This document shows positions 33,689 to 43,366 of a DNA stretch of 64,000 nucleotides, in pieces. The stretch's first letter is position 1; every line of letters starts with the position of its first letter. The position numbers were made by a program, and so were the translations under genes. The notes under the pieces are model-generated. The model was not told the origin of the DNA. It was given only the letters and a program-made list of their open reading frames with translations, and searched no databases. Location of the stretch: positions 310,001 through 374,000 of the forward strand of contig CAZTYE010000002.1 of NCBI GenBank assembly GCA_964617645.1. Direction: 5' to 3'. This DNA is from JADJGC01 sp964617645 (GTDB taxonomy: Bacteria > Zixibacteria > MSB-5A5 > CAIYYT01).

Positions 33689-36556
33689 TCATGCCACCGC
33701 TTTGGCTTTGCGCGGTGGTTTCTTGGGCGATTTTTCGCGCTGCAATTCTTCTTTCAGAAACTGTCCGGTATATGATGATCTTGCGGCCGCCACCTGCTCG
33801 GGTGTGCCGCTGGCTATAATCAGGCCGCCTTCGTCCCCGCCCTCCGGACCAAGGTCAACGATGTAATCGGCGGTTTTGATCACGTCGAGATTGTGCTCGA
33901 TGACGACGACTGTATTGCCGCGATCCACCAGCTCGTTGAGCACATTGAGCAGCATCTTGATATCCTCGAAATGCAGACCGGTTGTCGGTTCGTCGAGGAT
34001 ATACATGGTGTTGCCAGTGGCGGTTTTCGACAGTTCGGTGGCCAATTTCACGCGCTGGGCTTCGCCGCCGGAGAGCGTCGTCGCCTGTTGTCCCAGATGA
34101 ATGTAACCCAGCCCGACCTGCTGCAAAATCTCGAGCTTCTTGCGCAGCGGCGGAATCGACGCGAAAAACGTGAGCGCCTCGGAAACGGTCATGTCCAACA
34201 CTTCCGCAATTGACTTGCCCTTGTAGTGGACCTCGAGTGTCTCGCGATTGTAGCGCTGCCCGCGACAGACTTCGCACGGCACATAAACATCGGGAAGAAA
34301 GTGCATTTCGATTTTGAGAATGCCGTCGCCCTGACAGGCCTCACAGCGACCGCCGCGCACGTTGAACGAAAACCGTCCCGGCAGATAGCCGCGAATCTTC
34401 GATTCCGGCAATTGCGCATAGAGATCGCGAATGAAAGTGAACAGTCCGGTGTAGGTTGCCGGATTCGAACGCGGCGTTCGGCCGATCGGCGATTGGTCGA
34501 TATCGATCACCTTGTCGAGGTGTTCGAGGCCTTCGATCTGTTTGTAAGGCAACGGCTCGTGCTTGGCGTCCCAGAAATGACGTGCGAGAATGCGATAGAG
34601 AGTCTCGTTAATCAACGTCGACTTCCCCGATCCCGACACGCCGGTCACGCAGGCGAAGACGCCGAGCGGAATCTCGATGTCGACTTCCCGAAGGTTGTTG
34701 CCGCGCGCGCCGCGGAGTTTGATCGACTTGCCCGTGCCGCGCCGCCGCTGCGCCGGCACATGAATACTGCGCTTGCGCGAAAGATACTGCCCGGTGAGTG
34801 ACTTTGGATTTTTGACAATCGCCTTCGGCGTCCCGGCGGCGACGATCTGGCCGCCATGAATGCCGGCACCGGGGCCGAGATCGATCACGTAATCGGCGCG
34901 CTCGATCGTGTCGCGGTCGTGTTCAACGACGACGACCGTGTTACCGAGATTGCGCAATTCCAATAGCGTATTGAGCAGGCGTTCGTTGTCGCGCTGGTGC
35001 AGCCCGATCGACGGCTCATCGAGGATATACAGCACGCCGACCAGCCGCGAACCGATCTGCGTCGCCAGCCGGATGCGCTGCGCTTCGCCACCGGAAAGCG
35101 TTGATGCCATCCGGTCGAGCGTGAGGTAGTCGAGACCGACGTCCATGAGGAAGCCGAGCCGCTCGCGCACTTCTTTGAGAATTTGCTTGGCGATTGTCGC
35201 CTGCTTATCTGTCAACTTAAGCGAGCTGAAAAATCTCTGGGCCGCCTTAACCGACATTCCGGTCACGTTCGCAATCGACTCGCCGCTGACAAAGACGGCA
35301 TTAGCTTCCCGCTTCAGGCGCGTGCCTTTGCAGACCTGGCACGGCGACATCGACATGTAGGTTTCGATCCATTGGCGAATGCCCGAGGATTCGGTCTGCT
35401 TGTAACGCCGTTCAAGATTCGGAATCACGCCTTCGAAGCGGCCGCGATATTCGCCCTTGTGTCGGCCTTCGCGGGACTCATAGCGAAACGTGAGTTCCTT
35501 GTCAGTGCCATAAAGAACGGATTGTTGTACGTCTTTCGGCAAATCCTTCCACGCCGTCGTGAACTTGAAGCCGAACTTATCGGCCAAGCCGCGGAGCATT
35601 ACTCGATACCAGTTCGACATGTCGGCGCGCCACGGGTGAATCGCGCCGTCGTTGATGGATAGATAATGGTCGGGCACCACGCGGTCGGGGTCGACTTCCA
35701 TCTTGTGCCCCAAACCCGAACAACCGGTGCACGCGCCGAACGGTGAGTTGAATGAGAACATCCGCGGCGAGAGCTCCTCGAACGAAATGTCGCAGTTCGG
35801 GCAACCGTAGTGCGTCGAAAAAACGCGCGGCTCGTCGTTCCCTTGCAGTACACTGACCACGCCGGAAGTCAGCTTCACCGCGGTTTCAATCGAATCGGCC
35901 AAGCGCGTATTGATACCGGATTTGACAACAAGGCGGTCGACGACGATTTCGATGGTATGTTTCTTCTTCTTGTCGAGATCGATCGTGGCGTCAACTTCCA
36001 TTACTTCGCCATCCACGCGCACGCGTGAAAATCCCTGTTTCTTGATTTCGTCGATGGCGTCGCGATGTTCGCCCTTGCGGCCGCGCACCAACGGCGCGAG
36101 AATCTGGATGCGACTGTTCTCCGGATACTCCAGCACGTGATCGACGATCTGGGAGACGGTCTGCTGCGAGATTTTTGATCCGCAGACATAACAATGCGGC
36201 TCGCCGACCCGGGCGAAGAGAAGGCGGAGATAGTCATAAATCTCGGTGACTGTTCCTACCGTCGAGCGCGGATTCTTCGATGCCGATCGCTGCTCGATCG
36301 AGATCGCCGGCGACAGCCCGTCGATAAAATCGACATCCGGCTTCTCCATCAACCCCAGAAACTGGCGCGCATAGGCCGACAGCGACTCAACATAGCGGCG
36401 CTGGCCTTCGGCATAGATCGTGTCGAACGCCAGCGACGATTTCCCCGAGCCGGACAAGCCCGTGATCACCACCAATTGGTCGCGCGGGATATTAACATCG
36501 ATATTCTTGAGATTGTGCTCGCGGGCGCCCTTGATGCGAATATATTCAGACGACAA
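33689..36556 (-). CDS. uvrA: Excinuclease ABC subunit A
   Basis: The 955-aa product starts at TTG 36556, five bases after GGAGG. The further 19 in-frame residues upstream are unlike UvrA. It is a tandem ABC ATPase. The first Walker A is GLSGSGKS near residues 33-40, with the UvrB-binding region following. One zinc module is CPNC...CTGC, the first signature is LSGGEAQRIRLA, the second Walker A is GVSGSGKST, and the second zinc module is CEACQGDG...CEVCRG. The second signature is LSGGEAQRVKLA. UvrA recognises DNA damage and loads UvrB. A basic C-terminal tail (KSPKKPPRKAKAVA) is slightly longer than usual. Confidence 0.98.
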   Translation of the reverse strand: MSSEYIRIKGAREHNLKNIDVNIPRDQLVVITGLSGSGKSSLAFDTIYAEGQRRYVESLSAYARQFLGLMEKPDVDFIDGLSPAISIEQRSASKNPRSTVGTVTEIYDYLRLLFARVGEPHCYVCGSKISQQTVSQIVDHVLEYPENSRIQILAPLVRGRKGEHRDAIDEIKKQGFSRVRVDGEVMEVDATIDLDKKKKHTIEIVVDRLVVKSGINTRLADSIETAVKLTSGVVSVLQGNDEPRVFSTHYGCPNCDISFEELSPRMFSFNSPFGACTGCSGLGHKMEVDPDRVVPDHYLSINDGAIHPWRADMSNWYRVMLRGLADKFGFKFTTAWKDLPKDVQQSVLYGTDKELTFRYESREGRHKGEYRGRFEGVIPNLERRYKQTESSGIRQWIETYMSMSPCQVCKGTRLKREANAVFVSGESIANVTGMSVKAAQRFFSSLKLTDKQATIAKQILKEVRERLGFLMDVGLDYLTLDRMASTLSGGEAQRIRLATQIGSRLVGVLYILDEPSIGLHQRDNERLLNTLLELRNLGNTVVVVEHDRDTIERADYVIDLGPGAGIHGGQIVAAGTPKAIVKNPKSLTGQYLSRKRSIHVPAQRRRGTGKSIKLRGARGNNLREVDIEIPLGVFACVTGVSGSGKSTLINETLYRILARHFWDAKHEPLPYKQIEGLEHLDKVIDIDQSPIGRTPRSNPATYTGLFTFIRDLYAQLPESKIRGYLPGRFSFNVRGGRCEACQGDGILKIEMHFLPDVYVPCEVCRGQRYNRETLEVHYKGKSIAEVLDMTVSEALTFFASIPPLRKKLEILQQVGLGYIHLGQQATTLSGGEAQRVKLATELSKTATGNTMYILDEPTTGLHFEDIKMLLNVLNELVDRGNTVVVIEHNLDVIKTADYIVDLGPEGGDEGGLIIASGTPEQVAAARSSYTGQFLKEELQREKSPKKPPRKAKAVA

Positions 36557-36843
36557 TGTATCCTCCAGAAATAGGCAACTTGGCAATATACGCAGCGTTT
36601 TCGCCCTGATCAATCACATTTGGGATTTCTTGTGTTTAGCCGCTGACGAGCCGCCCGCGGCCGCCATGCAACAAATCGCCCGTAAAAACGTCTCATTGAG
36701 TACATTGTTCTGAGCAATCCGACCGGCGTCAGGCCCGACTTCGGACCCGCCGGCGGTCATCAATTACTTTTGGCGTCCTCGCAGAAACAACCAGGTCACG
36801 ATTGTCTTGCATCATCAGTTTTTCGAACCTTTGGGAGGTCTGA

Positions 36844-39063
36844 ATGTTGTTGTGCACCACGGCTCGATGGATTTTACTCGGCGCCGCCTTACTCGCGGCC
36901 TTGCCCACGCCGGCCTTCGGCTGGGTCGAGGGCGCCAATGTCAAGATCAACACCGACAACACGACGCAGCTTCAGAACGAGGAGGCCTGCGTGATCAATC
37001 CCCTCAACTCAAACAACGTTGTCGCCGTCTGGCGTGATTTTCGCCTTGGCTTCCGGCGTGTCGGAGTTGGGACGACCTTCGACGGAGGCACGACATGGAG
37101 TGATTCGCTCCTCGGCGTGCCGCCGTATGATCGCCACTCCGATCCGATCATGACCTACGACGCCGACGGAGACCTGATTATTTGTGTCTTGGCGTATCCG
37201 AACGCTGGCGTCGGCAGCGGGCTGTTTACGTGGCGGTCAAGCGACGGCGGGTTGACCTGGAGCGACCCGATTACGGCAGTCGATGAACAAGGCCCGTTCG
37301 AGGACAAACAGTGGATTAACGTCGACCGCACCGGCGGCATCTACAACAATCGGATCTACCTGCCGTGGACGAGATTCACATCGACTTCGCAAATCTATCT
37401 TGTCCACACTACTCTCCCTGACAACTTCGGCGCGCCCGTCCCGGTCTCGGATGGCACCGGCGTACAGTGGCCAACCGTCACTATCGCACCCGACGGAACC
37501 GTCCTGGTGTCGTGGGTAAACTTCGCGCAAGCGCGCCTGATGCTCGATCGCTCCACCGACGGCGGCGACACCTGGGGCGTTGACAAGGTGATTACTCAGC
37601 TCTCGGCAATTCCGGGCACTATCAACGGTGGCATTTTGGTCTTTCCCTATCCGGCGATGGAGTGCGATATCAGCGGCGGACCGTTTAATGGACGAACCTA
37701 TCTGCTGTACTCCGGCTTCGCGGCGGATGGCGAGCTTGACCTGTACTTATTACGCTCGGACGATAAGGGCGATACCTGGTCACCCGAAGTCCGTCTCAAT
37801 GACGACCCCGTCGGTAACAATGTCGATCAGTTCCACCCGTGGATCACGATCGACGAAACCGGCATCCTCACCGCCAACTGGTATGACCGAAGGCTTGATC
37901 CAAACAACTATCTATTCGACATGTATCTGGCACACTCCTTTGATGGCGGCAGCACCTGGACCGCGAATCGCCGCTTGTCGGACGTCTCCTCATCGCCGGC
38001 GGATGCCAAGCAATTCGATGACGGCTTCTACCAGAATTGGCACGGTAGCAACGATGCACCGGATGAACTTTTCGATCCCGACAAAGATCCGCGCGCCGGG
38101 TTGATTGGCGAGTACACCGGTCTTTCGACCCACGATGGCGTGGCGCACGTGGTTTTCACCGACACCCGCAATGGTCATCAGGATGCATACAGCGTACGCG
38201 TCACAATCGGATTCATGCCGCCACCATTGGCCGCGCCAAGCAGCGGCCTGATTTCAACCAATAGCACGCCAACGTTTTCGTGGAAGAAGTCCGGCGCGAC
38301 TCCGGCTGAGATTGCAGGTTTCCCCGGCACCAAAGTGCAGCCGCTGCGTTACCGGATCCAAGTCGACAACGACTCTACGTTTGCATCGATTGATTACCAG
38401 CAGTCGGGACTCGTCGGCACGTCGCATCAGTTTTCCGCGCCGCTTGCGGATGGCCGCTGGTTCTGGCGGGTTGATGCCGTCAATGACTCGGGTCGCACCA
38501 CCGGCTTTGACGAAGGGTACCGCGTCCTGTGGATCGATACACAGCCGCCCGCGCAACCAACCTTGATTGAGCCGATCAATGAAGACACGGTATCGTACGC
38601 CGCCCAAAGTTTCAGTTGGTCAGTTGTCGACAAAGAGCCGCAGGGCACGCCGGTGCGGTATGATCTCCAGGTCGCCACTGATGTTGGTTTTACTGGCATC
38701 GTCAAGGCGGTCAGCAACATTGCGGCGACCAGCTACGAAAACGCGACACCGCTTCCCGACGGAGTTCAGCTTTTCTGGCGCGTGCGCGCCATCGATTTGG
38801 CCGGCAACACCTTGGGATTTTCCTCCCCCGAATCGTTCGTCACAAACGTGGCCTTCGTTTGCGGTGATGCGGACGGCAACGGCGCGATATCGATTGCCGA
38901 CGCTGTGTACCTCATCAACTATATTTTCAGTGGTGGTCCGGCGCCAGCTCCGATCCTATCCGGCGACGCGGACTGCACCGGCGCCTTGTCGATTGCGGAT
39001 GCCGTTTACTTAATCAACTACATATTCTCTGGTGGAACGTCGCCGTGCACTGCCTGTCCATAG
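36844..39063 (+). CDS. Secreted BNR/sialidase-like propeller protein with fibronectin-like and dockerin-like domains
   Basis: The 739-aa precursor has a signal peptide (LLGAALLAALPTPAFG) and GGGAGG-like ribosome site GGGAGGT. Residues 30-460 carry Asp-box motifs (FDGGTTW, SDGGLTW, TDGGDTW, DDKGDTW, FDGGSTW), the mark of sialidase/BNR propellers. Two fibronectin-like segments follow (RIQVDNDSTFASIDY, DLQVATDVGFTG). The end holds two dockerin-like EF-hand units, DADGNGAISIADAVYLINYIF and a close copy, where calcium should bind. The sialidase arginine triad cannot be confirmed by eye, so enzymatic activity is open. It should be surface-located or released. Confidence 0.87.
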   Translation: MLLCTTARWILLGAALLAALPTPAFGWVEGANVKINTDNTTQLQNEEACVINPLNSNNVVAVWRDFRLGFRRVGVGTTFDGGTTWSDSLLGVPPYDRHSDPIMTYDADGDLIICVLAYPNAGVGSGLFTWRSSDGGLTWSDPITAVDEQGPFEDKQWINVDRTGGIYNNRIYLPWTRFTSTSQIYLVHTTLPDNFGAPVPVSDGTGVQWPTVTIAPDGTVLVSWVNFAQARLMLDRSTDGGDTWGVDKVITQLSAIPGTINGGILVFPYPAMECDISGGPFNGRTYLLYSGFAADGELDLYLLRSDDKGDTWSPEVRLNDDPVGNNVDQFHPWITIDETGILTANWYDRRLDPNNYLFDMYLAHSFDGGSTWTANRRLSDVSSSPADAKQFDDGFYQNWHGSNDAPDELFDPDKDPRAGLIGEYTGLSTHDGVAHVVFTDTRNGHQDAYSVRVTIGFMPPPLAAPSSGLISTNSTPTFSWKKSGATPAEIAGFPGTKVQPLRYRIQVDNDSTFASIDYQQSGLVGTSHQFSAPLADGRWFWRVDAVNDSGRTTGFDEGYRVLWIDTQPPAQPTLIEPINEDTVSYAAQSFSWSVVDKEPQGTPVRYDLQVATDVGFTGIVKAVSNIAATSYENATPLPDGVQLFWRVRAIDLAGNTLGFSSPESFVTNVAFVCGDADGNGAISIADAVYLINYIFSGGPAPAPILSGDADCTGALSIADAVYLINYIFSGGTSPCTACP

Positions 39064-39067
39064 CAGA

Positions 39068-40477
39068 TCATCTGATACGACGGAATAGTTGATGCGACGA
39101 TTGGCGTTCTAATACATTCGCCACTGGCACATAGTCGGATTGGAAACGCGAATCGGCGAGAATTGTCACTGAAGTCGGAAATGTTACCGCGAGAAACACC
39201 CACTCCGCTCCGACCGAGTCGACGAAATCGGCGTAACGGCGCGACGCGTTGTAGGCAATCGCTCCCGGAGTAACCAGTCCGTCGCGATCGATCACCCGTC
39301 CCCGGTAACGATATCCGAGGTGGCCGATGTCTTCGGCAAGCAGTCGGTCGCCTGATAGAGCGTGGCGGCCCAGATATTCGGCGGCGGCCAGATGGGTTCC
39401 TCGATACCAGCGCATCTCCGAATACAACGCCCCGACCTGCAGTACTGTAGCGGCGACCAGCGAAGTCAGCGCCAATGCGAAAGCCACTCGTCGAGTCGTT
39501 GCTTGCGTGGCGAACCGAAATTCGAGCCTGCCTGCCCACTCCGAGAATCGCGCCAACCCGGCGGTAGCGACGATGCTCAGAAATGGGAGCATCGGCGCCG
39601 AGTACCAAAAGAAGATTCGCGGCGAAAATATGGCGATGGCGGCGAGGTAGCCGACGACAAATAATGCGATCGCTCCGAGCCGATGCGTATGCGGTCGTGA
39701 TAACGAGATACCAATCAGTACCAGCGGCCAGAGAACCCACCCCGTCGGATTGTTTAGAAAGAAGGCGCTCGCCAACTTCAGAATCATCGTCGAGTCTGAC
39801 GAATAGAGCATCGATTTCGCGAGCATCGAATTGGGAATGATGCTACCGAAGTATTGCCAAGAGAATATCGCCCACGCCGCGAGCATGAGTGTTGGCACTA
39901 AGATGGTTCGCCATCCACCCAGGCGTTGCTTCCAGAGAACAACTCCAAAGACGACGAGAAACCCAGCAACACCTTCCGGACGAGCCAACACCGCGAGCGC
40001 GGCCACAACTGAAGCTTCGGCATACCGGCACTCAAGCAAGCACCAGAGCGTCACCACAATCAAGATGGTGAATAACGCCGTCTCGAGTCCGGAAATGTCC
40101 GATGTGATCGAGCGTGGATGCAGCGCGTAAATCAGCGCCGGTAGCGCTGCCCAGATTCCGAGTCCCAGTCGAGTGGAGATGCTGTAGATCAACGCTGTCG
40201 AGAGCGCCGCTGCGACGACCGCAAGCACCACCGCGGCTGCGGAAATATCCAAGCCGCAAACCCGGGTAGCGGCGAGGATAATGGTCCACAGCGGCGAAGT
40301 CGTGCCCAGCACGTGTTCACCGATGTTGTAAACGAATCCGTTTCCGCCCGCCAAATTCTCGGCGTAGCGGAACGAGATCATGGCATCATCAACACGGTAG
40401 TTAGTCGAAGAGAAGACGATACCTCGGGCGGCCGCGGCGAGCGCAGCCAAAGCAACGGATTGGATTCGGTCGTTCAC
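39068..40477 (-). CDS. Polytopic glycosyltransferase (GT39/ArnT-like superfamily)
   Basis: The 469-aa membrane protein begins at a GTG overlapping the upstream stop (GTGA). It has about ten hydrophobic segments. The first periplasmic loop contains YRVDDAMISFRYAENLA, with the acidic pair expected of GT-C enzymes using polyprenyl-phosphate sugars. ARPEGV and PRIFFWYSAPMLPF occur later. A C-terminal soluble part follows (residues about 370-469). The acceptor and sugar are unknown. The overlapping upstream gene encodes another member, suggesting a two-step glycan or protein modification. Confidence 0.78.
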   Translation of the reverse strand: MNDRIQSVALAALAAAARGIVFSSTNYRVDDAMISFRYAENLAGGNGFVYNIGEHVLGTTSPLWTIILAATRVCGLDISAAAVVLAVVAAALSTALIYSISTRLGLGIWAALPALIYALHPRSITSDISGLETALFTILIVVTLWCLLECRYAEASVVAALAVLARPEGVAGFLVVFGVVLWKQRLGGWRTILVPTLMLAAWAIFSWQYFGSIIPNSMLAKSMLYSSDSTMILKLASAFFLNNPTGWVLWPLVLIGISLSRPHTHRLGAIALFVVGYLAAIAIFSPRIFFWYSAPMLPFLSIVATAGLARFSEWAGRLEFRFATQATTRRVAFALALTSLVAATVLQVGALYSEMRWYRGTHLAAAEYLGRHALSGDRLLAEDIGHLGYRYRGRVIDRDGLVTPGAIAYNASRRYADFVDSVGAEWVFLAVTFPTSVTILADSRFQSDYVPVANVLERQSSHQLFRRIR

Positions 40478-41919
40478 TTCTGCCGATGATAGAGAAAGCG
40501 GCCGGTTTGAGGGTGCACATCGATTTCGGTGTAAGGATCGAGAGCGCGGCGCGCTGAATCGGGACTGGTATTCCATGTCGCGAATCCGTCCGCATCGAGC
40601 GCTATATACTCGGCGTCGATTGAATCGGCGTAATGAGCCAGATAGCTTGCTTTGGGATTCTCACCGGCCTGACGCGCGGCATTCCACCAATTTTGAATTA
40701 TGAATTTGCCTTGCTGACGAAACACGAAATCGAATGGCGCGATCACCAACGCGCCTGCGTTCATTTTTGCGGCGAAGCGCTGATTGGCCTCGATTTGCCG
40801 CTGTTTGGCGCCAAAGGCTTCAACACCGAGAGCGTGAATATTCCAGAGGATTAAAGCAGTGGCGCTTACTGAAAATGCCATCTTGAGTGTCGTGCGTGGC
40901 CGCAATTCGCTCCGTGCCATCGCACCGCGGATTGAGGCGATCAACAAGGCCATGATCGGCACAAGCGGGGTCATGTAGCGCGTGAATTTCGGTAGCGGCG
41001 AGGCGGCGATGACTACGGCGAGTGACGCCAGATAAACCAGCTTCGTTCGGTGGCGGGTGAACCACGCTCGATCGGCGTTCAATAGTGCGATCACGAAGAG
41101 CACCGTAATTCCGATCACCTCCGGTTTGCGCAGTACGCGCTTATGCTCGGTCAGAAGATTCGTGATCGGCGAGTACCAGTGATAATCGAACGAAGTCGTC
41201 ATCAGCGGGTTTTGCAGCGTCTGCGCGATGAAGAGTTGCTGGTCGGTGAACCAGCCGCTGAGGTAGAGCGAGAAGAGCCCTGCGGCTGCAATGACGAAGC
41301 CCGGCAGTTCGCGCCAACGTTTTCCGATGACCAAGGTCACGACCCCGGCGAAAATGAACGCTGCGCCAAAGGCATGGCACAGTCCGGCCATGCCGGCGAG
41401 AATCCCCGCGATGATCGGCCGCCACGTCGACGATCTGGGCTCGTGCGCGATCAGGAGATAACTTCCGGTACCGCAAAGTAGCAGTAGTGCTTCCGGGCGA
41501 AACTCCAGCCATTGCAGCCAGAAGACCGGCGTCGACAACAGCGCCATTATCGTCCAGCGCCGCTCGATTCGATTTCCGGTTCCGAGCGCAAGCCAGAGGA
41601 CAATCAATGTAGCAACCCCGGCGACGAAGGATATCGCGCGCAGCGTGCAGAGGTCCCAGTAGAACAGCTTGCTTACGACGACGCCGGCCCAGACCAACAA
41701 CTTGTGATAGACGACGATCTCACGATCGAGCGGCGGGCAATCGCGAAAGAGTTCAGAGGTGACTTGCCCAGTCTCGGCTAAAGCCCAGACCTGCTGGCCG
41801 ATCCAAGCTTCGTCATTGTGAATCGGCCTCTTGAAAAAAGCAAGGCTCAGGCAAGTCGCCGCATAGAGCAGCAGCAGAACAAAGCCCAGGTTGTAAGATC
41901 GAACGCCGAGTTTGCCCAT
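40474..41919 (-). CDS. Polytopic glycosyltransferase (GT39/PMT-like superfamily)
   Basis: Taken from ATG 41919, this 481-aa protein has around eleven hydrophobic segments. The first loop has RPIHNDEAWIGQQVWALAETG, with the acidic residues of the GT-C active site. EFRPEALLLLCGTGSYLL and KFTRYMTPLVPIM fit the superfamily. The C-terminal 110 residues are periplasmic. It is translationally coupled to the second glycosyltransferase gene by a 4-bp overlap. No polysaccharide or lipid A gene accompanies the pair, so the glycan is unknown. Confidence 0.78.
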   Translation of the reverse strand: MGKLGVRSYNLGFVLLLLYAATCLSLAFFKRPIHNDEAWIGQQVWALAETGQVTSELFRDCPPLDREIVVYHKLLVWAGVVVSKLFYWDLCTLRAISFVAGVATLIVLWLALGTGNRIERRWTIMALLSTPVFWLQWLEFRPEALLLLCGTGSYLLIAHEPRSSTWRPIIAGILAGMAGLCHAFGAAFIFAGVVTLVIGKRWRELPGFVIAAAGLFSLYLSGWFTDQQLFIAQTLQNPLMTTSFDYHWYSPITNLLTEHKRVLRKPEVIGITVLFVIALLNADRAWFTRHRTKLVYLASLAVVIAASPLPKFTRYMTPLVPIMALLIASIRGAMARSELRPRTTLKMAFSVSATALILWNIHALGVEAFGAKQRQIEANQRFAAKMNAGALVIAPFDFVFRQQGKFIIQNWWNAARQAGENPKASYLAHYADSIDAEYIALDADGFATWNTSPDSARRALDPYTEIDVHPQTGRFLYHRQK

Positions 41920-41986
41920 ATAGATCTGGGCAACAAGATAGGAAGATCGGAGCTTGAGGCAAGCTTGGCGACTCCCCGCTTCCACT

Positions 41987-42183
41987 TCACTTTCGCAGAA
42001 GTTTAGAAGCCGGATACCACCTGGATTTGATCACATCGTATGCGCGCACGTAGAGCGAATCGCCGACGACGACTGACCAAATCCATGTAAGTGTGCCGTA
42101 CGTTTCCCGGCGTCGCGGAGCGGCGCGGTATGCAGCTCATCCGCCGCAGCGATCCTGAGCAGTTCGTCTTGTGACCATGTCAT
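41987..42183 (-). pseudogene. DUF2255 family gene broken by a frameshift
   Basis: From ATG 42183 (GAGAGG nine bases upstream) the frame gives MTWSQDELLRIAAADELH and continues to APLRDAG, a clear DUF2255 opening. After about 42105 it reads nonsense. Shifting frame gives ETYGTLTWIWSVVVGDSLYV followed by RAYDVIKSRWYPAS, the conserved remainder, ending at TGA 41987. One base gained or two lost near GCCGGGAAACG explains it. The C-terminus is also shorter than the usual family length of about 120 aa. It lies between a glycosyltransferase gene and a hydrolase gene on the same strand. Confidence 0.8.
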
Positions 42184-42203
42184 GAAAGGCCTCTCGTCAA
42201 TCG

Positions 42204-43262
42204 CTACTTCAAGTGTTTTTCAAAGAATGCTGACAGCTTGTCAAAGGGGATCAACGCTACTCTGTCATAGAGATCAACATGCCCGGCCCCCGGGACAATA
42301 TTAAGTTCCTTTGGCTCGGCAGCGGCCTGATATGCATCTTCGCCAAAGTATCTGGAAAATGCTCGCTCGCCGACAACAATCAAGACCGGTCGCGGTGAGA
42401 TCTCTTTAATGCGTGACAGCAATGGAAAGTTCATAAACGGAAGCGCATTGGTGACGGTCCAAGCACCATTTGAGTTGAGCGAATTCTTGTGAAATCCCCG
42501 TGGCGTGCGGTAGTAATCAAAATACTCTTTGATAATAGGGTCCGCATTTGCATCCAGAGTTTCCGGGAGATTGCGCGGACCGGCAGCCGGTGTTCCGTTC
42601 ATTGCATCTACCCAGCGCTGTTGGCCCAATTGTTCGAGCAAGCTTGAACGCTGAACATCGGTCATCTTGTCTTCCCAGCCGTCGGCCATCACCCGGCACA
42701 TGTCATACATACTTGTGGTGGCAACGGCCTTGATTCGTTTGTCGATTGAAGCGGCGCTCAAGCCAAAGCCGCCGAACCCGCAAATGCCGATCACGCCAAT
42801 TCGGTTACGGTCGACAAATGACTGCAGCCCGAGATAGTCCACTGCGGCACTGAAATCCTCGGTATTGATGTCGGGTGAAGACACATTTCGAGGCTCGCCG
42901 CCACTCTCGCCGGTGAATGACGGGTCGAACGCGAGTGCAGCGAAACCACGCTCGGCCATGTTTTGTGCGTAGAGACCGGAAGACTGTTCTCTTACTTCTC
43001 CGTACGGACCGCTAATGGCAAGGGCCGCCAATGTCTCACTTGCCCGATTCTTGGGGAGGTACAGATCCCCAGTTAGTGTAATCCCATAACGATTTGTGAA
43101 AGTCACCTTCTGTCGCGTTACTTTGTCACTCAGTTGAAAGGTGTAGTGGTCGGCATCTTGTGCCGGTTTCACGCTGTCGGCGCTTCCCCCATGATTCGTT
43201 TGCGGACAAGCCTGTCCGGCGATTAGAAGCCACAGCATTATTAGAGCCTGCATCTTCTTCAT
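42204..43262 (-). CDS. Secreted alpha/beta hydrolase of the dienelactone-hydrolase type
   Basis: The 352-aa precursor has a signal peptide (LIMLWLLIAGQACPQ); the cysteine could be lipidated, but the lipobox is atypical. The fold shows LAALAISGPYGEVREQ, FDPSFTGESGGEPRN and the nucleophile elbow GICGFGG. The G-x-C-x-G elbow has cysteine in place of serine, as in dienelactone hydrolases. A histidine in PGAGHVDLYD completes a triad with an aspartate. Related proteins sit next to AraC regulators and alcohol dehydrogenases in many genomes, as here. The substrate is unknown. Confidence 0.88.
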   Translation of the reverse strand: MKKMQALIMLWLLIAGQACPQTNHGGSADSVKPAQDADHYTFQLSDKVTRQKVTFTNRYGITLTGDLYLPKNRASETLAALAISGPYGEVREQSSGLYAQNMAERGFAALAFDPSFTGESGGEPRNVSSPDINTEDFSAAVDYLGLQSFVDRNRIGVIGICGFGGFGLSAASIDKRIKAVATTSMYDMCRVMADGWEDKMTDVQRSSLLEQLGQQRWVDAMNGTPAAGPRNLPETLDANADPIIKEYFDYYRTPRGFHKNSLNSNGAWTVTNALPFMNFPLLSRIKEISPRPVLIVVGERAFSRYFGEDAYQAAAEPKELNIVPGAGHVDLYDRVALIPFDKLSAFFEKHLK

Positions 43263-43366
43263 TTCAAATCTCCTTGTGCTTCACTTTTCATGCACTTGAC
43301 TGTTCTCTCAGCGCCGGTTTCCGACCCGGTCGCTCCAATTCCGCACCTGTTCATCGTTTGTCTGTC

